Of a stretch of DNA of 49,761 nucleotides, positions 8,066-17,563 are shown one piece after another (within the stretch, counting starts at the first letter, position 1; each line of letters opens with the position of its first letter). The stretch spans positions 1-49,761 of the forward strand of contig DFGT01000012.1 of NCBI GenBank assembly GCA_002371265.1, given 5' to 3'. The translations under genes and the position numbers were made by a program. Under the pieces are notes generated by a model that saw only the letters and a list, made by a program, of their open reading frames with translations, had not been told where the DNA came from and did not search any database. The stretch is from Bacteroidales bacterium UBA3743. GTDB taxonomy: Bacteria; Bacteroidota; Bacteroidia; Bacteroidales; Paludibacteraceae.

Positions 8066-9985
8066 ATGATAAATATTAGAAAACTGGAGAATGAACTTTG
8101 GGAATCTGCTGACTTGCTCCGCAGTGGTTCCAAACTGACTTCCAACCAGTATTGCATGCCTGTGTTAGGGCTGATCTTTTTGCGTTACGCTTTCAGCAGA
8201 TTTAAGAAAGTTGAGACAGAAATTTTAAGCAACCGCCCTTCAAGAGGTGGTCGTGTGATGCCTGTCGAAGCTAGTGACTTTAGAGCGAAGAGTGCGTTGT
8301 TTTTGCCGAAAGAGGCCCAATACGATTATCTTGTCAATTTGCCAGCGAATGTCTCTTCTCTTTCTTTGGTCGGACAAAATGGAAACCAACTCAATAGTCT
8401 TGGTGAGGTGGTGAATAACGCTATGGAACTGATTGAGGAACAGTCCGAACAATTGACAGGTGTCCTTCCTAAAAACTATACGGTCTTCTCTGATGAACTT
8501 TTGGGTGAGCTGTTGCGAATCTTCAACAATAGTGCTTTAGATGAAGTCGGTGGAGATATCATTGGCCGTATCTACGAATATTTTCTAAATAAGTTTGCAA
8601 AGAATGTTGCTAGTGATGACGGAGTTTTCTTCACTCCAAAATCTCTTGTAAAGATGATTGTGAATGTGCTTGAACCAAAATCGGGAATCTTGTTGGACCC
8701 AGCCTGTGGTTCTGGTGGTATGTTTGTGCAGACTGGAGATTTTGTTGAAAGTGAAGGTATGTCTGCCAACAGCACGATGACTTTCTATGGGCAGGAGAAA
8801 GTGGAGTATAATGCCCAACTTTGTCTGATGAATATGGCTGTGCACGGACTTTCTGGTGTGATCAAGTCGGGAGACGAAGCAAATTCATTCTATCAGGATG
8901 CACATAATCTTGAAGGACGGTGTGATTATGTGATGGCAAATCCTCCATTCAACGTGGATAAGGTGAAATCGGAGTCTGCTATGAATGCAGGTCGTTTGCC
9001 TTTTGGAGTGCCAGGCATTAATGCGAAGACAAAAGAGATAGGAAATGCCAATTATCTTTGGATATCCTATTTTTATGCTTATCTGAATGAGAAGGGACGT
9101 GCTGGATTTGTAATGGCAAGTTCGGCTACCGATAGTTCCAACAAAGATAGAGATATACGTGAGCAGTTGGTCAAGACTGGCGACGTGGATGTGATGGTGA
9201 GTGTCGGCAACAACTTCTTTTATACGCTATCCCTTCCATGCTCACTATGGTTTTTCGACAGAGCAAAGAGGTCGGAAAACAAAAATAAAGTGCTTTTCAT
9301 TGACGCAAGAAACTATTTCACCGTCGTCGACAGAACGCTTAATGAATGGACGGAATGGCAGTTGAATAATCTTCAGGCTATCGTACACTTGTATCGTGGA
9401 GAAACTGATAAATATTCCCGTCTTATTAAGAAATATGAAGATTCTATTGAAGAGGCTATTGCTACGATTCATGAGCAAGGCTGTGAATTGATTCCACTGT
9501 TTAGCAGGGATTCTGTTGAGCCAATTTTGAATAATCTGCCTCTTTCGTCTGAAATTGATTATGTCAAGGCGACGGAGCGTTTGCGTTCTACCCTCGACAT
9601 GACAAAGGAAGCTTTGAAATATGAAGAGAAAGAGCAGGGCAAAAAGAATAAGAAGCAGAGAGAGACGGCGATGTCTGCTGTCGTTGATAGTATTAACGCC
9701 GCTATCACATTGATTTCAGATCGTAGGTGGCTTATCGACAAGTTTGGCACAGAAGGAAACTATCAGGATGTGCTCGGGCTTTGTAAGATTGCGACCATAG
9801 ACGAAATTGCAGAGAAAAACTATTCGCTAACTCCGGGCGCATACGTCGGAGTGGCAGAAGTGGAAGACGACGGAGTAGATTTTAAGTCTCGTATGAATGA
9901 GATCCATTCAGAACTTGCTCAACTTAATGCGGAGGCAAATACGCTGATGCAGGAAATCTTAAAAGAGTGGGAGGGGTTGAAATGA
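8066..9985 (+). CDS. hsdM: Type I restriction enzyme, methyltransferase subunit
   Basis: HsdM methylates adenine N6 in the target sequence and forms the M2S and R2M2S complexes of a type I restriction-modification system. Residues 1-160 hold the helical HsdM N-domain (LENELWESADLLR). The SAM site is DPACGSGG at 211-218, and the catalytic motif is NPPF at 292-295. At 639 residues it is longer than the roughly 500-residue EcoKI type. The extra length is a charged, lysine-rich helical region near residues 500-570, before a C-terminal coiled segment. It overlaps hsdS by four bases (ATGA). Methylation would protect host DNA against the HsdR encoded at 14419. Confidence 0.95.
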   Translation: MINIRKLENELWESADLLRSGSKLTSNQYCMPVLGLIFLRYAFSRFKKVETEILSNRPSRGGRVMPVEASDFRAKSALFLPKEAQYDYLVNLPANVSSLSLVGQNGNQLNSLGEVVNNAMELIEEQSEQLTGVLPKNYTVFSDELLGELLRIFNNSALDEVGGDIIGRIYEYFLNKFAKNVASDDGVFFTPKSLVKMIVNVLEPKSGILLDPACGSGGMFVQTGDFVESEGMSANSTMTFYGQEKVEYNAQLCLMNMAVHGLSGVIKSGDEANSFYQDAHNLEGRCDYVMANPPFNVDKVKSESAMNAGRLPFGVPGINAKTKEIGNANYLWISYFYAYLNEKGRAGFVMASSATDSSNKDRDIREQLVKTGDVDVMVSVGNNFFYTLSLPCSLWFFDRAKRSENKNKVLFIDARNYFTVVDRTLNEWTEWQLNNLQAIVHLYRGETDKYSRLIKKYEDSIEEAIATIHEQGCELIPLFSRDSVEPILNNLPLSSEIDYVKATERLRSTLDMTKEALKYEEKEQGKKNKKQRETAMSAVVDSINAAITLISDRRWLIDKFGTEGNYQDVLGLCKIATIDEIAEKNYSLTPGAYVGVAEVEDDGVDFKSRMNEIHSELAQLNAEANTLMQEILKEWEGLK

Positions 9986-11136
9986 GTGAATGGAAGAAAG
10001 TGAAATTGGGGAAACTATATGATGTTCACAATGGACTTTCTAAAGGACGTGAGTTTTTTGGAACAGGATACCCATTTTTGACATTCTCTAATGTATTCAA
10101 TAACCGATTTGTTCCAAGTGAACTAGAGTCTCTCGTTCAAACATCAGAGAAAGAAAGAGAGGCGTGTTCCATAAAGGCAGGAGATGTCTTTATCACTCGA
10201 ACAAGTGAAACAATGGATGAACTTGGAATGAGTTCGGTAGCTCTAAAGGATTATCCTAATGCTACCTACAATGGTTTTACCAAAAGATTACGCCCCACAA
10301 CAGATAAAGTAGATCCAAAATATATTGGTTATTATCTTCGTTCTCCAAGGTTTAGAGGTAAATTTATGGCATTCTCTACTATGACCACTAGAGCAAGTTT
10401 AGCCAATGATGATTTACTTAGTATGGAGGTTGAACTTCCGGAGAAGGATGAGCAAATTCGCATTGCAACTGTCTTATATCGTTACGACACATTGATAGAG
10501 AACTATCAGAAGCAGATAAAGTTGTTGGAGGAGGCAGCACAGAGGCTATACAAAGAGTGGTTTGTGGATTTGCGTTTCCCTGGACATGAGAAGGTGAAGG
10601 TGGTGGATGGAGTGCCGGAAGGATGGGAGAGGAAGAAGTTGGGAGAGATAGTTCCGATAATTACTGGCAAGAAAGATGCAAATTTTGGGACAAAAGATGG
10701 TGAATATCCATTCTTTACATGTTCTCAGGAACCAATAAAAGCTCCATCTTATTCTTTTGATGCCTCTGCAGTAATCCTTGCTGGCAATGGAGATTTTAAT
10801 GTAAAACTATATAGAGGTAAGTTTGAGGCCTATCAGAGAACTTACGTTCTCTCTCCATATAGCGACCGGTATCTCTACCTATTGTATTATACAATATCTG
10901 CTAATATGACTAAATTAGCTGCTGGTTCAAGTGGTTCTACAATCAAATTCCTGACTAAAGGTATGATTGATAGTGTAAATGTCAATTTGCCTGTCAAGGA
11001 GGTTCTAGATTCCTTCAATAAGAAGGTAGAACCAATACAATCTTCAATAGAATCCATTCAATCCCAACTCCGCCTCCTCACAGAATCGAGAGACAGGATG
11101 TTGGTGAAGTTGATGAGTGGGGAGATAGAGGTGTGA
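9982..11136 (+). CDS. hsdS: Type I restriction enzyme, specificity subunit
   Basis: HsdS reads the split target sequence and bridges HsdM and HsdR. It has 384 residues with two target-recognition domains: about 1-145 (beginning WKKVKLGKLYDVHNG) and about 205-330 (beginning WERKKLGEIVPI). They are separated by a conserved helical spacer (LPEKDEQIRIATVLYRYD, then EAAQRLYKEWFVDLRFPG). A second spacer closes the protein (LRLLTESRDRMLVKLMSGEIEV). The start is the ATG at 9982. It overlaps the hsdM stop as ATGA and follows a purine-rich GGGAGGGGTTG, one of the few SD-like sites here. A GTG at 9967 is in frame but not preferred. The recognition sequence cannot be predicted by eye. Confidence 0.93.
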   Translation: MSEWKKVKLGKLYDVHNGLSKGREFFGTGYPFLTFSNVFNNRFVPSELESLVQTSEKEREACSIKAGDVFITRTSETMDELGMSSVALKDYPNATYNGFTKRLRPTTDKVDPKYIGYYLRSPRFRGKFMAFSTMTTRASLANDDLLSMEVELPEKDEQIRIATVLYRYDTLIENYQKQIKLLEEAAQRLYKEWFVDLRFPGHEKVKVVDGVPEGWERKKLGEIVPIITGKKDANFGTKDGEYPFFTCSQEPIKAPSYSFDASAVILAGNGDFNVKLYRGKFEAYQRTYVLSPYSDRYLYLLYYTISANMTKLAAGSSGSTIKFLTKGMIDSVNVNLPVKEVLDSFNKKVEPIQSSIESIQSQLRLLTESRDRMLVKLMSGEIEV

Positions 11137-11182
11137 GAGAATTAAATAAATATTTGTAATTAATTATAATAATATATAATAA

Positions 11183-12142
11183 ATGGAGACGATAGGCTTT
11201 ATTGTAGGTATTATAGGTCTTATAATTGGAATTTTTGGACTCGTTATTTCTTGGAGGTCAATAAAAAGAAAGAAAATTAGCAATTTCACTAAAAATGAAT
11301 TTAGTATCGGTAAGTCATTACGAGAAGAATTTTCTGGATTAGAATTGAAGTATGAAAATGAAACTGTAAGTAATGATTTACGAATTTACAAGGGAATATT
11401 GATGAATACAGGTATTAAAGATATTCCAGAAAATGGAGGAAAAAACAAAATTACAGTTGTATTTCCTGAAGGATGTCTAATTCGTGGTGTTAATGTGAAG
11501 AGAGGAAATGTGGATGTAAAGGCTTCATTTGATCAATCTTCTAATAAATTTGATATTTATTTTGGATTATTACAAAAAGATGAATGCTTTGAATATGATG
11601 TGATATATGAAGACACAAAAAGCAAAAGCGAAAAGATTGCCAGAGAAATGAGATTCGAATATCGAATAGAAGATGTTGCTAAAGAAATATCAAAAGAACA
11701 ATTACCTATTGAAAAAAAATCTCGTATGTCACGTGTCTGTCGATGGGCATTTTTGTTTTTTAATTCTTTTATGTTTATACTAATCTTTTTTTTATTTTTG
11801 CTTATTCTATTGAAAGGTAGACCTTTAGATTCTTCTGTATATTCTAATCTTGATAATACTGAGATCAGCGTTTATAGTGAATCTGATACGACATACAATG
11901 TCTTTGCAAAAGGGAATGTTCCTTTTTTTGATTCGGGAGTCTCTGTGCCAAAAGCTGATTTTAATCAGAATTTCCATATAGAAATAGATGAGAGTTCAGA
12001 TCAGTTTTCCCTTTTGTTTATTCTTTTTTTGATGGCTTGGTATTCTGCTCTTTTGGAGTATAGTTGTTACAAGGAATTAACAAATGAGAGAAAATCAAAG
12101 GAAATAAATAGTAAAGTGGAATTACTAGACAAAAAACGATAG
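11183..12142 (+). CDS. Uncharacterised three-TM protein in defence locus
   Basis: 319 residues of no family I recognise. Residues 4-24 are a glycine/isoleucine-rich TM segment followed by a basic patch (SWRSIKRKKIS). Residues ~30-175 form a soluble, probably beta-rich domain (LRIYKGILMNTGIKDIP, ITVVFPEGC, FDIYFGLL, FEYDVIYED). TM2 is at ~188-211 and TM3 at ~275-296, with a 60-residue segment between them, so the N-terminal domain and the 212-274 loop lie on different faces or sides. The gene is visibly more AT-rich than hsdM and hsdR. It starts 46 bases after hsdS with no promoter of its own, so it is probably co-transcribed with hsdMS. A membrane-linked role in the defence locus is an inference from position only; it may be an unrelated cargo gene. 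Confidence 0.7.
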   Translation: METIGFIVGIIGLIIGIFGLVISWRSIKRKKISNFTKNEFSIGKSLREEFSGLELKYENETVSNDLRIYKGILMNTGIKDIPENGGKNKITVVFPEGCLIRGVNVKRGNVDVKASFDQSSNKFDIYFGLLQKDECFEYDVIYEDTKSKSEKIAREMRFEYRIEDVAKEISKEQLPIEKKSRMSRVCRWAFLFFNSFMFILIFFLFLLILLKGRPLDSSVYSNLDNTEISVYSESDTTYNVFAKGNVPFFDSGVSVPKADFNQNFHIEIDESSDQFSLLFILFLMAWYSALLEYSCYKELTNERKSKEINSKVELLDKKR

Positions 12143-12207
12143 TCTATGGCTTGGGGATTATTCAGAATTTGAATTGTTTTGTGCAATGGCTGGTTATTTA
12201 CAATATC

Positions 12208-12239
12208 TTGATTCCATTTTATAGAAAATTGTATCTTTG
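12208..12239 (+). promoter_or_regulatory. Promoter of the Septu-like pair and probably hsdR
   Basis: TTG (12208-12210) and TATCTTTG (12232-12239) are 21 bp apart. The transcript would start near 12246, giving a leader of almost 90 bases before the ATPase. No TAnnTTTG box is seen between the HNH gene and hsdR, so hsdR probably depends on this promoter too. Confidence 0.65.
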
Positions 12240-12333
12240 TGATTTGAATAATAGTCTTTTTTCAATATAAGAAATCTGTTTCTTAATGAATAAACGATGA
12301 AGAAGACGAAATAAAGCTCAAAACGACTAAATT

Positions 12334-13719
12334 ATGCGTAGTATCATTATTAGAAATTTTCGCTGTTACGAATTTAAAAAGATGGAATTCCGACGTGGCA
12401 TTAATCTTTTGATAGGAGATAATGCGTCAGGAAAGACATCTTTGCTAAGAGCATGTAATCTGGTGATGAATTCTTTCTTTTCAGGATATAGTGATGAGTA
12501 TACAAAATGGAAAAGTGCTGAAAACGACGACTTTAGAGAAATAAAGACAGATGATTTCCAAACTGAGGATTTGTCTGTCGTAATTGGATTTGAAATTGAC
12601 AAACAGGATTTCCCTGATATCACTTTGTCTGATTCTTCTTCATTTTCTTTTTATTCAGACGAAGAAGAATCTAAAGATTGTTTTGAATATCCTTTTTTTC
12701 GTATTGAAAAAAGCTCTAAAAAGAACTCGCGAAATCTTGTATTTAGCCTTAGAGGAATAAAAAAATATGCCTCGCTGCTTCAATTAAATTCACATTCTAT
12801 TGTAGATGGTGTAGCATTCCAAAGAAATGCATTACCATTATTTGCTTATTTTACAACAGAAGACATCCATTCTGTCAGAAAATTTGATAAAGAAAAATCT
12901 GAATTTAAGAAATACCCTCAAAAACCATCATTCGGATATTTTGAGAGTTTCGATTGCAGAGGCCTTCTTGATTGTTGGTTGAAACGTCTTCTTGTATTAA
13001 AAGAAGCCAAGAAGGGTGATGCCGAAATTGAATGTGTTAGAAAGGCTGTTGTCAGCGTGTTGGGACCAGATGGTTGCAATATCATCAAGGATGTTGATAT
13101 CCGGCCAAATGATGGTAATGTCTATTTCATTTATTGTGATGGTAGAGAAGTCCGTTCTGACTTGTTGTCGGATGGTTATCGCAGACTTGTAAGTATAGCT
13201 GTGGATATATCATTTCGATGTGCATTGCTAAACAAAGTGAAATTTGGTTATGAAGCTTATAAATACACTCATGGAACAGTCATCATAGATGAGATTGATG
13301 AACATTTACATCCAGAACTTCAGGTACGAATTGTGAATGCATTACACAAAACTTTTCCAAAAATTCAATTTATAATAAGCACTCATGCTCCATTAGTAAT
13401 TTCTTCAGTGGAGACAAATAAAGAAAATGTAGTTTATAAATTGGAATATAAGAATGATGAGTATATTCATACTGAATTGAATACGTATGGATTGGATGCA
13501 TCTACAATCATGGAGGTGTATATGGGAAATCGATCACGCGATATAAAAATTGATGATGAAATTAGGAATGTGTATGCTCTAATCGATTCAGAAAACTATA
13601 AAAATGCAAGAGTCGCATTGAATAAGATTTTAGACAGACCAGGAAGCGGTGCCAATCCAGAATTGGCAAAATTGGAGGCTACTTTATCATTCTTTGAAGT
13701 CGATGATGATGAATTATGA
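12334..13719 (+). CDS. PtuA-like AAA/ABC-type ATPase (Septu-type)
   Basis: A 461-residue ATPase of the SMC/ABC-like 'AAA_21/OLD' group that acts with nucleases in phage defence. The N-terminus IRNFRCYEFKKMEF leads to Walker A GDNASGKTS (28-36). A long insert follows, with a charged Ser/Asp/Glu-rich stretch around residues 85-125. A signature-like LLSDGYRRLVSIA comes next, then Walker B VIIDEIDEHLHP (Asp319-Glu320) and the switch His in STHAP (349-353). No Toprim domain follows, which argues against a full OLD nuclease. The next gene, an HNH nuclease, overlaps it by four bases (ATGA). This pairing is the PtuA/PtuB arrangement of Septu and of retron-linked effectors. Family-level confidence is good; that it works exactly as Septu is an inference. 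Confidence 0.8.
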   Translation: MRSIIIRNFRCYEFKKMEFRRGINLLIGDNASGKTSLLRACNLVMNSFFSGYSDEYTKWKSAENDDFREIKTDDFQTEDLSVVIGFEIDKQDFPDITLSDSSSFSFYSDEEESKDCFEYPFFRIEKSSKKNSRNLVFSLRGIKKYASLLQLNSHSIVDGVAFQRNALPLFAYFTTEDIHSVRKFDKEKSEFKKYPQKPSFGYFESFDCRGLLDCWLKRLLVLKEAKKGDAEIECVRKAVVSVLGPDGCNIIKDVDIRPNDGNVYFIYCDGREVRSDLLSDGYRRLVSIAVDISFRCALLNKVKFGYEAYKYTHGTVIIDEIDEHLHPELQVRIVNALHKTFPKIQFIISTHAPLVISSVETNKENVVYKLEYKNDEYIHTELNTYGLDASTIMEVYMGNRSRDIKIDDEIRNVYALIDSENYKNARVALNKILDRPGSGANPELAKLEATLSFFEVDDDEL

Positions 13720-14375
13720 TTGTGATTAATAAAAAGCAAGAACCCAAAGCATGGGTGAAATACAGAAATACTCCTGGCGTCAGCTATCAGTCTATTCCGA
13801 CACTCGTAGAGTCTCTATTGGATGAACAAGGATATATTTGTGCCTATTGCATGCGTCGAATTCCTGTTAAAGATAGGTTATGTGAAAATGAAAAAACAGC
13901 CGAGGATCATCGAGTGGAGCATGTCTTGAGTAGACAGAATCATCCAGAACAGCAATTGTTGTATAATAACATGGTGGTCTGTTGTCCAGGCCATATGGGA
14001 AAAGAAAATCATTGTGATCGTTTGAAAGGAGAGCGTGATGTTACATTCAATTTGTTTGATCAGAATTTCATTGATACACTATCTTATAAAACGGATGGAG
14101 AAATAGTTTCTTCTAATGATCAGTATAATAAAGAAATAAATGAAGTGCTGAATTTGAACACTCCACTGCTTAAAATGAATAGAAAAAACACGTGGAACTC
14201 TGTGGTGAAGGAATTAATTTCTAATCAAAAAAGTAAGTCTTGGACTAAGACTGTACTTTCAAAATATATTAAAATGTATAGCTCAATGCACAATAATGGG
14301 GGAAAAATGCAATACATCCCATATTGTGGAGTGGTTTTATATTTTCTTCATAAGAAAATGAGGCAGTTGCCATAA
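13716..14375 (+). CDS. PtuB-like HNH endonuclease (TIGR02646-type)
   Basis: A 219-residue HNH nuclease of the kind paired with PtuA-type ATPases. The nuclease core is in the first half: zinc-type pair CAYC (Cys42/Cys45), HRVEHVLSR (Glu68-His69), then LYNNMVVCC (Asn84/85, Cys89/90) and HCDRLKG (His99, Cys100, Asp101, Lys104). The spacing C-x2-C, EH, NN, CC, CD-x2-KG is that of the TIGR02646/PtuB family as I know it. The C-terminal half is helical and probably contacts the ATPase. It overlaps the ATPase gene by ATGA, so the two are translationally coupled. No reverse transcriptase or retron RNA accompanies it. The expected role is nucleolytic attack on phage or cellular nucleic acid upon infection. 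Confidence 0.82.
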   Translation: MIVINKKQEPKAWVKYRNTPGVSYQSIPTLVESLLDEQGYICAYCMRRIPVKDRLCENEKTAEDHRVEHVLSRQNHPEQQLLYNNMVVCCPGHMGKENHCDRLKGERDVTFNLFDQNFIDTLSYKTDGEIVSSNDQYNKEINEVLNLNTPLLKMNRKNTWNSVVKELISNQKSKSWTKTVLSKYIKMYSSMHNNGGKMQYIPYCGVVLYFLHKKMRQLP

Positions 14376-14418
14376 CATGTGTGAAAACATTTTCGAATTC
14401 TGATTAAAGAAAATTATT

Positions 14419-17400
14419 ATGAGCTGGGAATATTCAGAAAATAAACTTGTGCAGGATAGTGCCGGCAACCTGTTGCAGAATGAATTGCAATGGGATGTCA
14501 AGTATGCCTTCAACCAAGAGATTCTGGGTGAGAATGGCACATTAGGTCGCAAGAGCTACAGAGAGATTCTTTTGAAGAGATATGTGAAGGAGGCGTTGAA
14601 ACGTCTGAATGCTTGGATTACTCCAGTGCAGATAGATGAGGCTCTGAACACGCTCGAAAAAAGACTGTCTACTTCTGAATTAATTCAGATCAATGAGGAA
14701 AAATATTCGTTGATTCGTGATGGTATTGATGTCTCAATTAAGAACGCTAAAGGAGATGTCTCTACCAAGAAAGCTCTGCTCATTGATTTCGATAATCCCG
14801 ATAATAATTATTTCCTTGCTGTGAAGGAATTGAAAATTCACGGCGAAATTTATAGAAGAAGAACAGATATAGTAGGTTTCGTAAATGGTATTCCTCTGCT
14901 TTTTGTCGAATTGAAGAATCATAACGTAGAGGTTTCCGATGCTTACTACAAAAATTATACTGATTATCTCGATACTATTCCTCAGTTGTTCTATTACAAT
15001 GCTTTCTTGATGGTCTCTAATGGACATGAGGCTAAAGTGGGAACATTGGAAAGCAAATGGGAATTCTTCCACGAATGGAAACGTCTGAAAGAGGAGGACG
15101 CAGGTAATGTGGAGCTGGCTACTATGCTTCGAGGTATCTGTAAGAAAGAGAATTTTCTTGATTTGCTTGAAAATTTTATCCTTTTTGATCATAGCGGAGG
15201 CAAAACTGTAAAGATTCTTGCACGAAACCATCAGTATCTGGGTGTCAATCAGGCTGTGGAAACGTACAAGAATCGTGATGACTTAAAGGGAAAATTGGGA
15301 GTCTTTTGGCATACCCAAGGATCTGGAAAAAGTTACTCGATGCTTTTCTTTGCTCAGAAGATACGAAGGAAATTTGAAGGCTCGCCTACAATTTTAGTTC
15401 TTACTGATCGAGATGAACTGAACAAACAAATCAGTGATACATTTGAGAATTGCGGATTGCTTGGCGCTCAGAAAGCAAAACAGTTTATTGCACAGAGTGG
15501 GGAAGACTTAAAGAAGAAACTACAGGGTAATCCATCTTTTATCTTCTCGTTGATTCAGAAGTTCAATCAGCCTAATGCCGAGCCTATATATCCTGACCAT
15601 GATATCATTGTGATGAGCGATGAGGCTCACCGTACACAGAATGGTATCTTTGCGGATAATCTTATGCACATGTTGCCGACTGCAAACCGTATAGGTTTCA
15701 CAGGAACGCCTCTGTTGAAAAATGATAATATCACAGCCCGTACATTCGGAGGGTATGTCAGTATTTATGATTTCAAACGTGCTGTGGATGATAAAGCCAC
15801 CGTCCCTCTATATTATGAAAATCGTGGAGAGAAGTTGCAGGAGTTGAAGAATCCTGAGATAAATGAGGAGATCGCCGCACGTTTGGATGAGGAAGATCTG
15901 GATCCAACCCAGCAGGCAAAGTTGGAAAAAGAGTTCGCACAAGAGGTTCATCTGCTCACTGCGGAGAAACGTCTGAGAATTGTGGCTCGTGACTTTGTCC
16001 GTCACTACACTGATCTTTGGACAAGCGGAAAGGCTATGGTCGTCAGTTTCAATAAGACGACATGTGTCCGTATGTACAACTATGTTCAGGAGTATTGGGA
16101 GAAGGAGAAAAAAACACTTGAGAGACAGATTGAGAAATCTCCATTCCAGCAAGAAACACAGGAGTGGAAACGTAAACTTGAATGGATGGAAAAAACGGAG
16201 ATGGCTGTCGTTATCTCGCAGGAACAGAATGAGATACAGACATTCAGGAAGTGGCGTCTTGATATTACTCCTCATCGTGCCAAGATGGAAAAACGTGAAC
16301 TTGATAAAGAGTTCAAGGATAGTGACAATCCGTTGCGAGTGGTGTTCGTATGTGCTATGTGGCTGACTGGCTTTGATGTCAAGACTCTTTCATGCCTATA
16401 TATCGACAAACCGATGAAGGCTCACACGTTGATGCAGACGATAGCACGTGCCAACCGTGTCGCAGAAGGTAAGTCAAACGGTTTGGTTGTTGATTATATA
16501 GGAATCGTAAAAGCTCTGCGTCAGGCTCTTGCCGACTACACCGCTAATCCCCAAGGTGGAGAAACGGGTGGTCCTACCGTCGATAAAAAAGAGTTGATAA
16601 AACACGTATGGGAAACAATCGCCGCTGCGGAATCTTATTTGTATGAACATGGTTTTAAATTACAGAACCTGATTGATGCAAAAGATTTTGACAAACTTAC
16701 GTTTATTAAGGAGGGTGCAAATGCTATGTGTGAGACTGTGCAGATACGAAAGTCGTATTGCACATTTGTCACAACGCTTATGAAAATGTGGAAATATCTT
16801 GACCGTGAGGATATCACGACAGATATGAAGCGAAAGAAAGACGCATTGGAAGCCATTTGGAAAGAGATGCAGAAGAAACATAAGCATACGGATATCACAA
16901 GTCTTAGCGTGGCCATAAATGCGATTGTGAATGATCATCTTGAGATAGATTCTAATCAGTTGATTAGGGAAACTCCTGATTATAAGATATTTGATATGAG
17001 CCAGATAAATTTTGATCTGCTAAGACGTGAGTTTGCTAAGAGTAGGGAGAAGAATCTTATACTTCGTGATATTCAGGATCTGCTTCAGGAACGTATTGCA
17101 TGTATGATGGCGGAAAATCCTTCTCGTATCAACTTCTATGAAAAGTATCAGAAGATTATTCAAGAGTATAATCAGGAACAAGATCGTGCCTCGATAGAGA
17201 AGACGTTTGAAGAATTGACAAAACTTTCCAATGAACTGAGTGAGGAAGAAAAACGATATGTAAGGGAAGGATTCTCAAGTGACGAGGAATTGTCGGTTTA
17301 CGATTTGCTTTTCTCTGATAATCTGAACGCACAGGATATCAAGAAAATAAAGGAAGTCGCTAAAGATTTGTTGAAAAAGATTAAGAATAAGATTGCAGAG

Positions 17401-17562
17401 CTTGACCATTGGACTGACAAGCAGGAGACAAAAGCGGAAGTTGATAATCTTATCCGTGACACATTATGGGCTGAACTTCCTGAAAGTTATGATGACTTGA
17501 GCATATCCAAGTATCGACAGAAGATATATGAATATGTATACATGAGGTATCCTGCGGCATAA
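14419..17562 (+). CDS. hsdR: Type I restriction enzyme, endonuclease/translocase subunit
   Basis: HsdR is the motor and nuclease of the type I system: it translocates DNA from an unmethylated site and cuts at a distance. The PD-(D/E)xK nuclease lies early, with RRRTDIVGFVNG (Asp150) and FVELKN (Glu164, Lys166). The helicase core follows with Walker A QGSGKS (301-305), MSDEAHRTQ (Asp401-Glu-Ala-His404), GFTGTPL, and a second RecA domain with WLTGFDVKTLSCLYIDKPM and MQTIARANR. A ~350-residue helical C-terminus follows. At 1047 residues it is full length with no frameshift. It is separated from hsdM/hsdS by three genes and starts 43 bases after the HNH gene without its own visible promoter. An intrinsic terminator closes the locus. 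Confidence 0.95.
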   Translation: MSWEYSENKLVQDSAGNLLQNELQWDVKYAFNQEILGENGTLGRKSYREILLKRYVKEALKRLNAWITPVQIDEALNTLEKRLSTSELIQINEEKYSLIRDGIDVSIKNAKGDVSTKKALLIDFDNPDNNYFLAVKELKIHGEIYRRRTDIVGFVNGIPLLFVELKNHNVEVSDAYYKNYTDYLDTIPQLFYYNAFLMVSNGHEAKVGTLESKWEFFHEWKRLKEEDAGNVELATMLRGICKKENFLDLLENFILFDHSGGKTVKILARNHQYLGVNQAVETYKNRDDLKGKLGVFWHTQGSGKSYSMLFFAQKIRRKFEGSPTILVLTDRDELNKQISDTFENCGLLGAQKAKQFIAQSGEDLKKKLQGNPSFIFSLIQKFNQPNAEPIYPDHDIIVMSDEAHRTQNGIFADNLMHMLPTANRIGFTGTPLLKNDNITARTFGGYVSIYDFKRAVDDKATVPLYYENRGEKLQELKNPEINEEIAARLDEEDLDPTQQAKLEKEFAQEVHLLTAEKRLRIVARDFVRHYTDLWTSGKAMVVSFNKTTCVRMYNYVQEYWEKEKKTLERQIEKSPFQQETQEWKRKLEWMEKTEMAVVISQEQNEIQTFRKWRLDITPHRAKMEKRELDKEFKDSDNPLRVVFVCAMWLTGFDVKTLSCLYIDKPMKAHTLMQTIARANRVAEGKSNGLVVDYIGIVKALRQALADYTANPQGGETGGPTVDKKELIKHVWETIAAAESYLYEHGFKLQNLIDAKDFDKLTFIKEGANAMCETVQIRKSYCTFVTTLMKMWKYLDREDITTDMKRKKDALEAIWKEMQKKHKHTDITSLSVAINAIVNDHLEIDSNQLIRETPDYKIFDMSQINFDLLRREFAKSREKNLILRDIQDLLQERIACMMAENPSRINFYEKYQKIIQEYNQEQDRASIEKTFEELTKLSNELSEEEKRYVREGFSSDEELSVYDLLFSDNLNAQDIKKIKEVAKDLLKKIKNKIAELDHWTDKQETKAEVDNLIRDTLWAELPESYDDLSISKYRQKIYEYVYMRYPAA

Positions 17563-17563
17563 A

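Noticed and set aside
12334..14375. A retron with PtuA/PtuB effectors (as in the Ec78 type)
   Set aside because: No reverse transcriptase frame and no msr/msd-like structured repeat lie within the locus; only the ATPase/HNH pair is present.
14734..15231. 165-codon frame antisense to hsdR
   Set aside because: It lies wholly within hsdR on the opposite strand, is rich in unlikely residue combinations, and has no independent signals.
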